A DNA stretch of 64,000 nt. Origin: Cordylochernes scorpioides (lineage: Eukaryota > Arthropoda > Arachnida > Pseudoscorpiones > Chernetidae). The number at the start of each line of letters is the position of its first letter. Position 1 is the stretch's first letter. The notes beneath the pieces are model-generated. The model saw only the letters and a program-made list of their open reading frames with translations. It was not told the DNA's origin and did no database searches. A program made the position numbers and the translations under genes. The stretch spans positions 92,423,029 to 92,487,028 of the forward strand of contig CP092870.1 of assembly GCA_030710605.1 (NCBI GenBank), read 5' to 3'. Of the stretch, positions 18,953 to 39,344 are shown in pieces.

Positions 18953-19345
18953 TGACATGGCTCACTTCCCTGTGGTCAAGCCACATGACCTATGGTGACT
19001 GACTTGATTCTACTGGCACCAAGCCAGAGTCCGAGATGGACTCACTTCCCTGTGGTCAAGCCACATGACCTATGGTGGCTTCTTCTTTCTTATCTCCACT
19101 CACACTAAGGTATCAAGCTTGTAAAGCTTGAAACTTTTGATGGTGTCTGCCGGGGAAGAGTAGAGCTCATCAATGGATGAGTCAATACAGTCAATAATGT
19201 GTCTTGGGGTTGCAGGCCACCTATGGTGGCTGACTTGATTCTACTGGCACCAAGCCAGTGTCTGAGATGGACTCACTTCCCTGTAGTCAAGCCACATGAC
19301 CTATGGTGGCTGACTTGATTCTACCGGCACCAGCATGCACTCTAC
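18953..19345 (+). repeat. Three tandem copies of a ~77-bp RT segment
   Basis: Units starting CTCACTTCCCTGTGGTCAAG recur at about 18960, 19040 and 19270. The second is split by the 19081-19220 insertion. They lie within the LINE remnant. Confidence 0.7.
19081..19220 (-). mobile_element. LINE-beta 3' end
   Basis: Minus-strand insertion with a 13-bp TSD, ACCTATGGTGGCT (19068-19080 and 19221-19233). The tail on the left is the complement of GGAGATAAGAAAGAAGAAG. The rest matches the C-terminal coding end of LINE-beta (see 52570-52881). Confidence 0.8.
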
Positions 19346-19657
19346 CTAAAGGCCCCATACCTATGGGCAAGTCCATGATGGTTAATAACATTACCATCTT
19401 CAGACAGAACACTACGAACCTTAAACTTTCCCCAAGTAGACCCAAAGATGCCCAGGTTTTGCAACATTTTAATAATTTTTCTACTTATTTACAGAGATGG
19501 GTGATGATACAATAGCTTTGGGGTGAGTATGGCAACACTGGGACAAGTAAGCGGAATTACTTTGATTCCTTTTAGATAGAAGAGATCTCCCTCTGAGCCT
19601 TATATACATATTTAATTATGTATTTTAAATCTTTTTTTGTGATTTTATATATATATA

Positions 19658-19819
19658 CAGTAAAACCTCTATAGCGAACTCCAATGAGACTGAACCTGTA
19701 GTCCATAGCCATGGTTCATTATAACCACAGTTCACTGTATTATAAAATGGGGGTTATTTTGAGTTCGTTAAAAGGGAAGGTTCCCTATATTCCCTGTTCA
19801 TTTTTGTGAGGTTTTACTG
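19658..19819. repeat. Short M3-type MITE
   Basis: 162 bp, CAGTAAAACCTC...GAGGTTTTACTG, with internal GAACC/GGTTC motifs shared with the 1.29-kb element. Confidence 0.7.
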
Positions 19820-20039
19820 TTTATATATATTTTTCTAGATTGAAAAGTTTTCTTTACCTACTTGTTTATCTAAAAGAAGTGGTTAATTCCTACTTTGAAA
19901 TTTTTTGCTAGCCCTAACAGCTTTATGTTTCTGTATGGGCGAATAAATTTGTGGTTCACTCTTCTGCAACTATGGCGCCCACTTTTCATGGACATGTAGA
20001 GATGTGGAGATAGTTTAGAAGTAAAGTCCATGACACAAA

Positions 20040-20300
20040 ATGATTTTTTTTCTCTTCAGTACCGCACTTTAACATATATACATATAGTAATACACTTTAG
20101 CATATATACAAATAATACCACACTAGTAAATATATGCAAATAAAAATACTATAGCATATATACAAATAGTACCACACTTTACCATATATGCAAATAAAAA
20201 CACTATAGCATATATATACAAATAGTACCACACTCTAGCATAGGTATGCAGAAAGTACCCCGCTCACATACAGATATTATTACAGATACTAAAATAAGCC
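20040..20300. repeat. Degenerate tandem array (ATACAAATA units)
   Basis: Repeated units of about 30-35 bp of the form ATATATACAAATAGTACCACACTTTA between about 20060 and 20240. It is a local minisatellite with no coding frame. Confidence 0.6.
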
Positions 20301-20589
20301 TTTAAAGGAAGAAAAATTTCTTCTTGGAGAATGTAGATTTTGGAGTCAGTTTGTCAACTAAGGATTTTGGCACTCCACAGAGCTCTGTGCACAAACAGGG
20401 GACATTTCAATATACATATATATTGCCACTTGGAAAATTAGGGAAAACAAAAACTTCAGGAGGAGACAACAATTTATTTCAGGGAAGGACAAACTATGAA
20501 TTGTAAACAAAAGATAAGCTACGACCACTCTGTTAATAAAAATAATAAAATAAATAAATACTTTGTGAAAAAATAGTACAAATGTAATA

Positions 20590-20860
20590 TTGTACTGGGA
20601 TAAGGTGCATAAATTAAGAAAAAGGCTTCTTCTTATCGAGCAACTGAAAGTTGCTGATGGCTTGCGCCATCTATCGGAATAAATATCAACTATTCTCGTT
20701 GATTTTTAATTATTCCAGAATTGGCCAAATACCCATTCTTGATTAATCAAGAAAAGCTAACCAAGGACGCGTTTCGGGCTGTTGGCCCTCATCAGCGTGG
20801 TGCAAGTTGTACCTCAATGACCAAAAAATTGCTCAATAAGAAGCCTTTTTCTTAAATAAA
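20590..20860 (-). mobile_element. PLE family C copy carrying a full hammerhead core
   Basis: AAGAAAAAGGCTTCTTCTTA-type arms in inverted orientation (20622 and 20840), with GCAACTGAAAGTTGC and a hammerhead motif between. A related fold lies at 22100-22270. No ORF. Confidence 0.6.
20759..20801 (-). ncRNA. Type-I-like hammerhead ribozyme motif
   Basis: On the minus strand: stem I strand ACCACG, core CTGATGA, stem II GGGC/GCCC with loop CAACA, core GAAA, a minimal stem III (AC..GT with a 2-nt loop), the GTC cleavage triplet, and the other stem I strand CTTGGT. All conserved core positions of the hammerhead are present. A very short stem III is known from hammerheads in Penelope-like elements, which tend to act as dimers. 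Activity is inferred from pattern only. Confidence 0.7.
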
Positions 20861-21057
20861 TACTTTATTACAATATAATGGTGTTTGGATGGAAACAGTT
20901 TTACAAGACTAAATTAAACTTTATTCCCCAGTTATATCAATAGCAGGATATCCTTGTTAGCGGACAGGTCAATTAATGAAATGGGGCACTTTCTGTGGAG
21001 TGTAGATCCAAGGATTCAAGTCAAATAACCTTACTTCAAAGGTGAACAAATTATACA

Positions 21058-21480
21058 AAACACATGATAATAAGACCAAATAAATAGTGTGGTGACGTTT
21101 CGGTAACAGCGTTGTTACCATCTTCAGACAAAAGTACTGAAATGTATTTTATATCACCTGCAGCTCCAGAACACATTTTGGCTTGCATTAGATGCTCTAA
21201 ACAGGACCTTTGGGAGAGGCCGCTGCTCATCATAAAACAGCTCGAGGAGCATGAACTCATAGAATTCGTGTAATCTTTACACAAGGGGATAAGAAACAAC
21301 AACAACAACATATCATTTATATATTATCAAATTACATTTCAATACTTTTGTCTGAAGATGGTAACAACGCTGTTACCGAAAAGTCACAATTTATTTATTT
21401 GGATTTGGTCTTATTACTTTGTGTTTATAATCTATAATCCAAATTGTGCCTTATCAAATTATACAAAAGTAATAAAAGAA
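21058..21480. mobile_element. PLE family A inverted pair, split by a LINE-alpha tail
   Basis: The left arm (AATAAGACCAAATAAATAGTG ... GTTTCGGTAACAGCGTTGTT) and the inverted right arm (TTTTGTCTGAAGATGGTAAC ... AATCCAAATTGTGCCTTATC) surround a LINE-alpha 3' end at about 21186-21312. Each arm carries the CTGAAGA-stem-GAAA motif. Confidence 0.7.
21186..21312 (+). mobile_element. LINE-alpha 3' end with (ACA)n tail
   Basis: Contains the coding end CTCTAAACAGGACCTTTGGG ... GAGCATGAACTC and the tail AAGGGGATAAGAAACAACAA. 5'-truncated insertion in a PLE. Confidence 0.75.
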
Positions 21481-21484
21481 AATA

Positions 21485-22110
21485 AGACCTAATCCAAATA
21501 AATTATTAGTGTGTGAATAGTGTCAAGCAGATTTCGTCTGCGACCTCTGGAATTTACCATTTAATTCCAAAGCTCAACTGAACTGTAATCACAGGTTTTC
21601 AACAGTCATGGACCATTTTTCCACCAAGTTAACCTGGGTCCCAGTATTGTACACTCCTGGTAAAGCGGTGATATTGATTAGAATAGAGAGCAATTTTACT
21701 AGCCTTCCATCAATGCACTAATAAATTATTTGGATTAGGTCTTATTTTCTTTTATTATAATCTATAATGGGGGTCGGTGGAAGGCTGGTTAAACCATTTG
21801 GTTTTCGACCACTACGACCCGGGTTCGATTCCCGCATTGGACACTTTTTTCTGTTTAAAAAAAAAAAAATGCTCCAATGGCCCCCGATTCTTGCAAAAGT
21901 CCAACCCCACCAGCTAGTGCAAGTAACCAAACGGGGCTCTGGCACATTTGTAAGTGCAAAGTCGAACTGCTTTTCACATGTATAGACATGTGGTGCGCTT
22001 ACAGTAAAAGCAGTCGCTAACTACCCACCATGATTATCATGGCTTTGAGATAAGAAAGAAGAAGAAGATAATCTATAATCCAAATTGTGCTTTATCATTA
22101 TACAAAAGTA
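21485..22110. mobile_element. PLE family B pair interrupted by SINE-T
   Basis: Arms AAAATAAGACCTAATCCAAA (21479 on) and ATTTGGATTAGGTCTTATTT (21727 on) plus the AATCCAAATTGTGCTTTATC end at 22077. The stretch 21530-21715 between the arms is unrelated DNA I could not identify. Confidence 0.6.
21769..22067 (+). mobile_element. SINE-T with a GAA-type tail
   Basis: Flanked by the 12-bp TSD ATAATCTATAAT (21757-21768 and 22068-22079). It has head GGGGTCGGTGGAAGGCTGG and B box GGTTCGATTCC. It ends GAGATAAGAAAGAAGAAG instead of the usual GGGATAAGC-polyA, i.e. the tail of LINE-beta. Confidence 0.85.
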
Positions 22111-22768
22111 AAATTGTACTGGGTTCAGGTTGATAAATTAAGAAAAAGACATATTCTGATCGTGCAACTGAAAGTTGCTGATGGCTTATACTGACAGATG
22201 GTGCAAGCCATCAATAACTTTCATTTGCACGATAAGGAGATGTATTTTTCTTAATTTACTTCAAAGGGTTCATTTTCAAAGGTTTGTATATGCTATTACA
22301 AAATTAACAAGTCCAAATAAGTAATTTAATTATGAAGTTTTTTTTTGTTAAAGGATTGTTACCATTTTCAGATAAAAGTATTTGAATGATAAAATTTATT
22401 TTGTTTCAGTTAAATAGATGTGCCATTTGAGCAGAGTTCCTTTTCCAAAGGGCAAAAAATGAAAAACCTAGCTTGTGAAAATTCAAAGAGAATTTGTAGA
22501 GAACTCTAAAAACTATATGAAAATTTGCTGAATGGTTTTGGACAATGAGCAAAGAACTGAATCAAGACAAAATAAGGTAACAAAACACCATATCTAAAGA
22601 AATAAATTTTACATGGTGTCTCTGGTAACAGTGTATGTACTTAAATAATTTATTTATTTGTATGTGGTCTTGTTACCTTATTGTTTCTAATGTAAAATCC
22701 AAATTGTACTCTGGTAGGCAAATAGAATTCTAAAGATCAAATGGACAAATAAAAGAATATGATAGAAT

Positions 22769-22957
22769 TGATAAGGCACAATTTGGATTATAGATTACAG
22801 ATCTGTTATCTTGTTTACACACTTGATAAAAATAACTATTTAAAACATGCTGTGGTAAAATTTCTCATTCAGTACTTTTGTCTGAAGATGGTAACAACGC
22901 TGTTACCGAAACGTCACACACTATTTATTTATTTGGATTTGGTCTTATTACCTTGTG
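22769..22957 (+). mobile_element. PLE family A copy with 13-bp TSD
   Basis: TSD AATATGATAGAAT at 22756-22768 and 22958-22970. Contains a short inverted left stub, about 60 bp of PLE 3' body (ACACTTGATAAAAATAAC...) and the right arm with CTGAAGA (22882), stem GGTAAC/GTTACC and GAAACGTC. The body sequence also occurs in the 52882-57981 element. Confidence 0.8.
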
Positions 22958-23197
22958 AATATGATAGAATATCAATAGTGTGTTATTATGTCTTATATTT
23001 AATTTTTCCAAAATGGCTTTGTAGGAATTGTTGTAGAAAAGAGCATTGCTCGATGAAAATACACTTATGGACTAAAACTTAAGGAATTTGTACTTTTAAG
23101 AATGTATATCTGGATTGAGACAATAACTCTCTGAAAATATTGGATACACAATGACCTTTATTGAAGACACACGAGATAACCAAGTGTGGACAAATAT

Positions 23198-23617
23198 TCT
23201 ATATACAGTTACGAGCGTCATTCTTCATCAGTCATCTCTGTCACCGTTTGCTTTTTTTTTTGGAATGGCGCCCTCCTATTGGTTGGCTACAATCATGCCA
23301 CCTTTGCCCCCCTCCCCCCCATCATGCCCCCCCCCCCCACTCGCTTTTTCGTTTTTGTAACCATTGTATTGGAGCGGGTCGCTCCTTAAATAAATGCATA
23401 TATTAGTTAATAACCAAATGGAATCCTCTCTTTCTTTTTCCCAGTAAGAGACGCCTACGGAAGCCAACAGTACATAGACAGATAAAGCACATAGGCTATA
23501 GTTATTAACTAACATATGCATTTATATAAGGCGCCAATTTATAATTGTAACAAATAGTATTTGAACCAAAACATTCAATCGGGTAAAACACGAGCGTTGC
23601 CCGGGTCATTCGGCTAG
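23198..23617 (+). mobile_element. 420-bp non-autonomous Helitron
   Basis: Starts near TCTATATACAGTTACGAGCG and ends CTAG/T at 23614-23617, with a GCGTTGCCCGGG hairpin arm just upstream. An inverted sister copy is at 32531-32929. Internal palindromic pair TGCATATATTAGTTAATAAC and its inverse. Non-coding. The exact 5' base is uncertain. Confidence 0.75.
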
Positions 23618-23625
23618 TTAATATA

Positions 23626-24912
23626 CAGTAAAACCCCTCTATAGTGAACCCCAATGGGACAGAGCTTTTGGTTCACTATAGCCACGGTTCATTATAGCCA
23701 CGGTTTGGCCATTTTTTTTACTTTTCAAAATTTTTAGACCGTATAATTAAAGGACAGCCATACACACTGGAAGAGGCTTCCTCTTAATAGTGGTAACTTT
23801 GTTTTAATTCCCTTAATTGACCAATTTCCTTACATTAATACTGAATAATAATAGAAATCATTAGATGATAGGTTCTTCTTATCATTAACATACATGTACC
23901 TCTATGTCTAATTTAAAAATCAAGACAAATCCTAGGCAAAGTTTTATTAAATATATATTCAAAGATATAAAATGATTTTAAAACATCATTATCACATTAT
24001 ATAATACATTGTTTACTTGGAAAAATGGCTCTAACACCTTGTTGCTTCAAAGCATTCTTCAAGCATTGCACCATTCAAATAAAGTTAGTGTTTTTCTTCC
24101 ATTTCATTTTCCCACATATTCTTCTAGGTCTAGATTTCGTTTTTTTTTAAACCTGTCATGCAAAACATTGCTGACTTTAAAATCACCATAGTTAATGGCA
24201 TAAAAATAGTTTTTGTTTGATCACGGGACCATTTATTCGGATTTTTTTTTTTTTTAGCCCTAAAATGTACGATTGCGATCGCGGCAAAAGTTTAGGTTGA
24301 TTCCTCTTTGTGGCAATTTTTAATAACTTTATATTTTATCTTTTATAATAGAAAATTTATATTCTCTTATTTTAATATGTTCTTAACATTTTGCCTATGT
24401 TGTTTCACTTTGAAAAGTTCTGAAAATGGCCTTTTTTTTTTTTAAAGAAATAACGCTTTTGTTTTTAAAATGCCTTTGTTTTCTTCATTTTGGAAGCCAT
24501 TGTATTTTTATATTTCAAATTTAATGGATGAAAATATATTCTATTTAATAAAAAGTATAATGTGTTAAAATTTATACAACATACAGCAAAAATAAAGTGC
24601 AAAATTCAAAACAATGCCGCTAAATTTATTGTTTTGAAATCGCGATCCGCGAGCTGAAACATGTTCAAAATTTGGTTGTTTTAATTTTTTTTTAATTACA
24701 ATTCTAAGTTCGTTATAAGCATAGTATTTTAAATAGATTTTATTATTTTGGGACCGAAAATAGGTTCGTTATAGGGGTAGTTCGTTATTCTAAAAATCGC
24801 AAAGTTCGTTATAACGATGGTATTTTCAATGGAATGGAATTGGGAATCGGCGTGGGTTCGTTATAAGGGAAGGTTCGTTATATCCAGGGTTCGTATTAGC
24901 GGGGTTTTACTG
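23626..24912. mobile_element. M3 TIR element, uninterrupted copy
   Basis: 1287 bp, CAGTAAAACCCC...GGGGTTTTACTG with TA flanks. One end repeats TATAGTGAACC, the other CGTTATAACGAAC units. It starts 9 bp after the Helitron above. TA target and CAGT termini suggest a pogo/Tc1 group element, but I find no transposase frame, so it is non-autonomous or decayed. It holds the empty TTAA (24545-24548) that is occupied by piggyBac in the second copy. Confidence 0.8.
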
Positions 24913-24949
24913 TATATAGATGACTGACGGACATCAAAAACTCTCCATT

Positions 24950-25330
24950 TCCTTAAGTTTTGTCCATGAGAGTATATAGCCTTCTGTTTCTTATCCCCTT
25001 GTGTAGAGATTACATGGAGTCCATGCTCCATGAGCTGTTTTATGATAAGCAGCGGCCTCTCCCAAAGGTCCTGTTTAGTACATCTAATACAAGCTAAAAT
25101 GTGTTCTGAAGCTGTAGATGCCAAGCTACATTTTGGACAAGTGGGGTAGATTTTGTTGTTATTTTCTATCTTCAATGGCTTGAGATGGCCTGTTCTAAAT
25201 CTTGTTAGTGTTGTTTGATGCTGTCTATTTCTGAGGGTGACAGCTCCTCCTGGGTCAACTCCATTGTACCAACTGTGCTTAGGTGAGATCCTCCAGTTCT
25301 TATTTATTTTTGTTTTGGCCTTCTATATAA
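24950..25330 (-). pseudogene. LINE-alpha ORF2 C-terminus (longest copy)
   Basis: Minus-strand frames read WYNGVDPGGAVTLRNRQ, LTRFRTGHLKPL, YPTCPKCSLASTASEHILAC and CTKQDLWERPLLIIKQL, then a short 3' end with CAAGGGGATAAGAAAC. The GHL block followed by a CxxC...HxxxC motif is the typical C-terminus of many arthropod non-LTR ORF2 proteins. It is 5'-truncated and broken. Confidence 0.75.
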
Positions 25331-25377
25331 GCCTTCTAAATGAAATAATCAAAAGGAAGTTACTCTGGTTGCCTCAC

Positions 25378-34761
<9,384 letters not shown>

Positions 34762-34875
34762 CTGCACGCACATCCGGGTCAGTAAATTGGTTAAATTGGG
34801 AAAGGAGGCACATTACATATAAATACAGAACAGTTAATAACACAATTGCTAACCAACAGGCAACAAGAACACTTA

Positions 34876-35515
34876 CAGTAGAACCTCTAGGAAAGGACAT
34901 TCCTTCTAAAACACAAGGCAGGTGATAAAGCACATTTGGATTATAGATTATAATACAAGAAAATAAGACCTAATCCAAATAATTTATTAGTGTTTGACAT
35001 TTCGGCAACAACATTGTCACCATCATCAGACAAAAGAATCAATTAATCATTTTATTCTTTTGTCTGATGAAGGTGACAATGTTATTGCCGAAACGTCGCA
35101 CACTAATAAATTATTTGGATCAGGTCTTATTTTCTTGTATTGTAAACACGAGGTAATAAGACTAAATCCAAATAAATAGCGTGTGACGTTTTGGTAACAG
35201 CGTTGATATGCTGTGATATTTTTTCTCATTCAGTACTTTTGTATGAAGATGGTAACAACGCTGTTACCAAAATGTCACACACTATATATTTATATGGATA
35301 TGGTCTTAATTATCTTGTGTTTATAATCTATAATCCAAATTGTGCCTTATCATGACATTCCTTCTAGAAGATACTTCTCTACAAAAGTCATTGTTCCTCT
35401 CAAAAATTACCATTTTTACTATCTAGCAACACTCTAGTAAGAGAGTACCTCTCCTTTAAAGGACATTCTGGCTCTGTAACTAGGTGTTGTTCTTTACAGG
35501 GAGGTAGTTCTACTG
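34876..35515. repeat. M2 MITE split by a PLE insertion
   Basis: CAGTAGAACCTCTAGGAAAG on the left and AGGTAGTTCTACTG on the right, interrupted by 34909-35353 with the 13-bp duplication GACATTCCTTCTA (34896-34908, 35354-35366). Confidence 0.85.
34909..35353. mobile_element. Composite PLE (families B and A in tandem)
   Basis: A family B inverted pair (TCTGATGAAGGTGACAATG stem GAAACGTCG) followed by a family A inverted pair (TATGAAGATGGTAACAACGC). The whole block shares one 13-bp TSD, so it may have inserted as a unit. Confidence 0.72.
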
Positions 35516-35928
35516 TAGATTCAAATCTCAATATAACAAAAACACTTAGGAACTATATTACAGTAAAACCCCGCTAATACGAACCCTGGATATAACGAAC
35601 CTTCCCTTATAACGAACCCACGCCGATTCCCAATTCCATTCCATTGAAAATACCATCGTTATAACGAACTTTGCGATTTTTAGAATAACGAACTACCCCT
35701 ATAACGAACCTATTTCGGGTCCCAAAATGATAAAATCTATTAAAAATATTATGCTTATAACGAACTTAGAATTGTAATTTAAAAAAAAAAAAAAAAATTT
35801 TTTTATCATGTTTCAGCTCGCGGATCACGATTTCAAAACAATAAATTTAGCGGCATTGTTTGTTTGATTTTTGCACTTTATTTTTGCTGTATGTTGTATA
35901 ATTTTTTACACATTATACTTTTTATTAA

Positions 35929-38334
35929 CCCTTAATTACTCGCGTCGAGACACAGGTCTCACCTAAATTTTTAATCGAAAAAATAAATACGATTTTCGAG
36001 TCCAAATAATTTGTAAGTTTTTGTAGCTTAAGATAGCATCGAAATAAATATTTTAGACCATTTGTTCTATCGCTTGGCCCCTAGAAGGAAGAAAAATAAA
36101 ACAAAAAAAGCCACCGCCGAGACAAACGTCTCGACGCGAGTACTTGCGTAATAATTTTGGTTTAGGTTTCATTTTCCGGCTGGCTATATCTTCGTAAAAC
36201 AGTAAGTTATTGTTCTTCTTCTAAGTATATTTTTTGTTCCTAAATATCCTAAATTCTCTCTCTGTCTCTCTTAGGTATTTAGAATTTATTTATTTTTATT
36301 CAATATTTTAATACTAAATATTTCCAAAAATATATATTACATTATAAAAAAATGGCTAGTACTTCTGTGAGGAATCGGAGTGAATCCGACATGAATTGCG
36401 ATGTAATAATTTGTGATTTATCCGATACTTCTGATACCGAAATTTATAGTTATCATGACACAGACTCTGAACAGAATTCAGAGGCGGATGAAGAATTACC
36501 AAATGATGATTCTGAATTTTATTTTGGAAAGGATGGTGTCACAAAATGGAAAAAGACAATGTGGCAGAAAACCCAGATTCGTACAAGAAGTGTAAATATA
36601 ATTTCTCAATTGCCAGGGCCTAAATCTGAAGCAAAATCGATAGAATCTGAATCGGATGCATTTACAAAAATAATTGATAATGAAGATTTCTCTAGAGAAA
36701 GAGATGCCAAATTAACTACTGTAACAGAAATCCTAGATTTATTTGGACTTTTGATAATGTCAGGTGTCAAAAAAGCTGCTCATTTTTCTTATAAAGAGCT
36801 ATGGGCGGTGGATGGCTCAGGAGTAGAAATTGTAAGAGCAATTATGTCACAAGAACGTTTTTTATTTCTTCTACGTTGCTTGAGATTTGATGATTTACAA
36901 CAAGGAAAGAACGAAAAAAGCTGGACAAACTTGCTCCAATTAGAGAATTTGTAGAAACCTTTGTATATAACTAAAAAGCTCTATACTCCAGGTGAATATA
37001 ATACAATTGATGAGAAGCTCATTCCATTTCGTGGCAGGTGTGGCTTTAGACAGTATATGCCCAACAAACCTGCAAAATATGGGCTCAAAATTTATATCAG
37101 TAGTGATGCAAGAACATTTTATACCTTTAATTTTGAAATATATTGTGGAAAACAACCCGATGGTCCATATAAAAAAGTAATTCACCCGATGATATCGTAA
37201 AAAGATTGATCACTCCAATATCTGGGACAAGCCGAAACATAACAACAGACAATTGGTACACTAGTTATAAATTATCCCAAGATCTTACAGAACATAAACT
37301 CACTTTAGTTGGCACTTTGAAAAAAAAAAAAAGGAAATCCCTAAAATATTTCTGCCCAATAGGAATAGACCAAAATATAATAGTATATTTGGCTTCACTC
37401 AGAATACCACCCTTGTATCTTATGTCCCAAAAAAGAGCAAGGCTGTTCTATTGCTCTCAATAATGCACTCAACTCCCACAATTGACGAAGAAAGTGGATT
37501 CAAATTAAAACCTGAAATTGTAACATTTTATAATTTGACTAAAGGCGGGGTTGAGATGGTGAACCAAATGTGTGGAACTTATTCTGTTGGCAGTCGAACC
37601 AACAGATGGCCTCTATGCCTATTTTTCGACCTACTAAATGTTGCAGGCATAAATTCAGAAATAATTTTCAAGTCTTTAAATATAAATTCACCTCGAGTTC
37701 CAAGAAGAATCTTTTTGAAAAATATTTCCCTACAATTATTCCAGGATCATTTAAAAATTCGATCCCAATTGAAAAACTTGCCAAGAAGTCTCCATGACCT
37801 GATAATATTGCATTGCAAGAAAGCTGAAAGTCCAGAGATAAGTTATATATATTTCATAAAATTATTTAAAATGATAAACATAACAATCTTTTGTTTACCA
37901 CAGATCGAAATGAGTGAAGAGTCAGAACCTAAGAAGCGAAAACGGTGCTATGTTTGCCCAAGTACCAAAGGTAGTATGACACATAATTATTTGCTACAAA
38001 TGCAGGAGACACATCTGTCAACGTCATTCTTCGAATATTTGCAAATATTGCGAATAATATCCGTCTGCAACTTTTAATAGTAGCCTATTTGTAAAACTAT
38101 GTCAAACATTCATTGTTTTTACTATAGTCATTGTTTCAATAAAAATAAATAAATATAAATATATTTTTTGCCTTAATTCACATGTGTCATAAACTACACA
38201 CAATTACGAATATAGTGCAGCCTAATTTTCAATCCAAATATTAATATTTAACATATATTTCGGTTTTTTAAAAGTGAGACCTGGATCTCAACGCGAGTAC
38301 TTACGTAACAAATATACGCGCGAGTAATTAAGGG
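35929..38334 (+). mobile_element. piggyBac element, 2406 bp
   Basis: Flanked by TTAA (35925-35928, 38335-38338), with perfect 16-bp inverted ends CCCTTAATTACTCGCG. Subterminal sequences ACGCGAGTACTT-CGTAA lie near 36133 and 38291. The left side has a palindrome-rich GTCTCGACGCGAG segment. It contains one broken transposase gene. Confidence 0.93.
36352..38077 (+). pseudogene. piggyBac transposase, frameshifted
   Basis: The ATG at 36352 starts an acidic Ser/Asp-rich N-terminus, then the DDE_Tnp_1_7 region continues over four shifted frames (breaks near 36955, 37200 and 37450). Visible blocks: LDLFGLLIMSGVKKA, YTPGEYNTIDEKLIPFRGRC (first catalytic Asp), TTDNWYTSYKL (second Asp) and KGGVEMVNQMCGTYSV. 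In the last block the usual GVDxxDQ acids are Glu and Asn, so the third catalytic Asp is gone. A C-terminal Cys-rich end (KRCYVCPS) is truncated. Clearly inactive; the terminal repeats remain intact. Confidence 0.9.
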
Positions 38335-39344
38335 TTAAATAGAATATCTTTGCATCCATTAAATTTGAAATATAAAAAATGCAAATGGCTTCCAAAACAA
38401 AGAAAACAAAGGCATTCTAAAAACAAAAACGTTATTTCTTTTAAAAAAAATAAAGTCCATTTTCAGAACTTTTCAAAGTGAAACAAAACAGGCAAAATGT
38501 TAAGAACATATTAAAATAAGAGAGTATAACTTTTCTATTATAAAAGATAAAATATAAAGTTATTAAAAATTGTTACAAAGAGGAATCAACCTCAACTTTT
38601 GCCGCGATCGCGATCGTACATTTTGGGCTAAAAAAAAAAAAAAAAAGTCCAAATAAACGGTCCCGTGATTAAACAAAAATTATGTTTATGCCATTAACTA
38701 TGGTGATTTTAATGTCAGCAATGTTTTGCATGGCAGGTTAAAAAAAAAACGAAATCTAGACCTAGAAGAATATGGGGAAACATGAAATGGAAGAAAAACA
38801 CTAACTTTATTTGAATGGTGCAATGCTTGGAAGAATGCTTTGAAACAACAAGGTATTAGAGCCATTTTTTCAAGTAAAAAATGTATTATATAATGTGATA
38901 ATGATGTTATAAAATCATTTTATATCTTTGAATATATATTTAATAAAACTTTGCCTAGGGTTTGTCTTGATTTTTAACTTAGACATAGAGGTACATGTAT
39001 GTTAATCATAAGAAGAACCTATTATCTAATGATTTCTATTATTATTCAGTATTAATATAAGGAAATTAGTCAATTAAGGGAATTAAAATAAAGTGACCAC
39101 TATTAAGAGGCAGCCTCTTCTTGTGTGTATGGCTGTTTTTTAATTATACGGTCTAAAATTTTTGAAAAGTAAAAAAAAAAAGCCAAACCGTGGCTATAGT
39201 GAACCGTGGCTATAGTGAACCAAAAGCTCTGTCCCATTGGGGTTCACTATAGAGGGGTTTTACTGTATTATAATGTTATAACACCATTGTTGTTATACCA
39301 TTGTTGAAACAATTGGTACCTATAACTTGGGATGTTTATAAGTT

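Larger units (their letters stand above)
18520..19515 (+). pseudogene. LINE reverse transcriptase remnant with internal tandem copies
   Basis: Broken frames carry FAHLILIPKTSRYV, then YRAITLVNNLAKVFERCTL and ARLQWLAD, matching the start of a non-LTR reverse transcriptase domain (lipKp...yRpItl...KvfEr...rl). A unit of about 77 bp (GACTCACTTCCCTGTGGTCA...) that would encode the following RT segment is repeated three times between 18955 and 19345. A LINE-beta tail interrupts it. There is no intact ORF. Confidence 0.6.
35561..39265. mobile_element. M3 TIR element interrupted by piggyBac
   Basis: CAGTAAAACCCCGCTAATAC at the left and TAGAGGGGTTTTACTG at the right, TA flanks. Without the piggyBac and one TTAA it is about 1295 bp, matching the inverted sister copy at 23626-24912 along its length. 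Confidence 0.85.
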
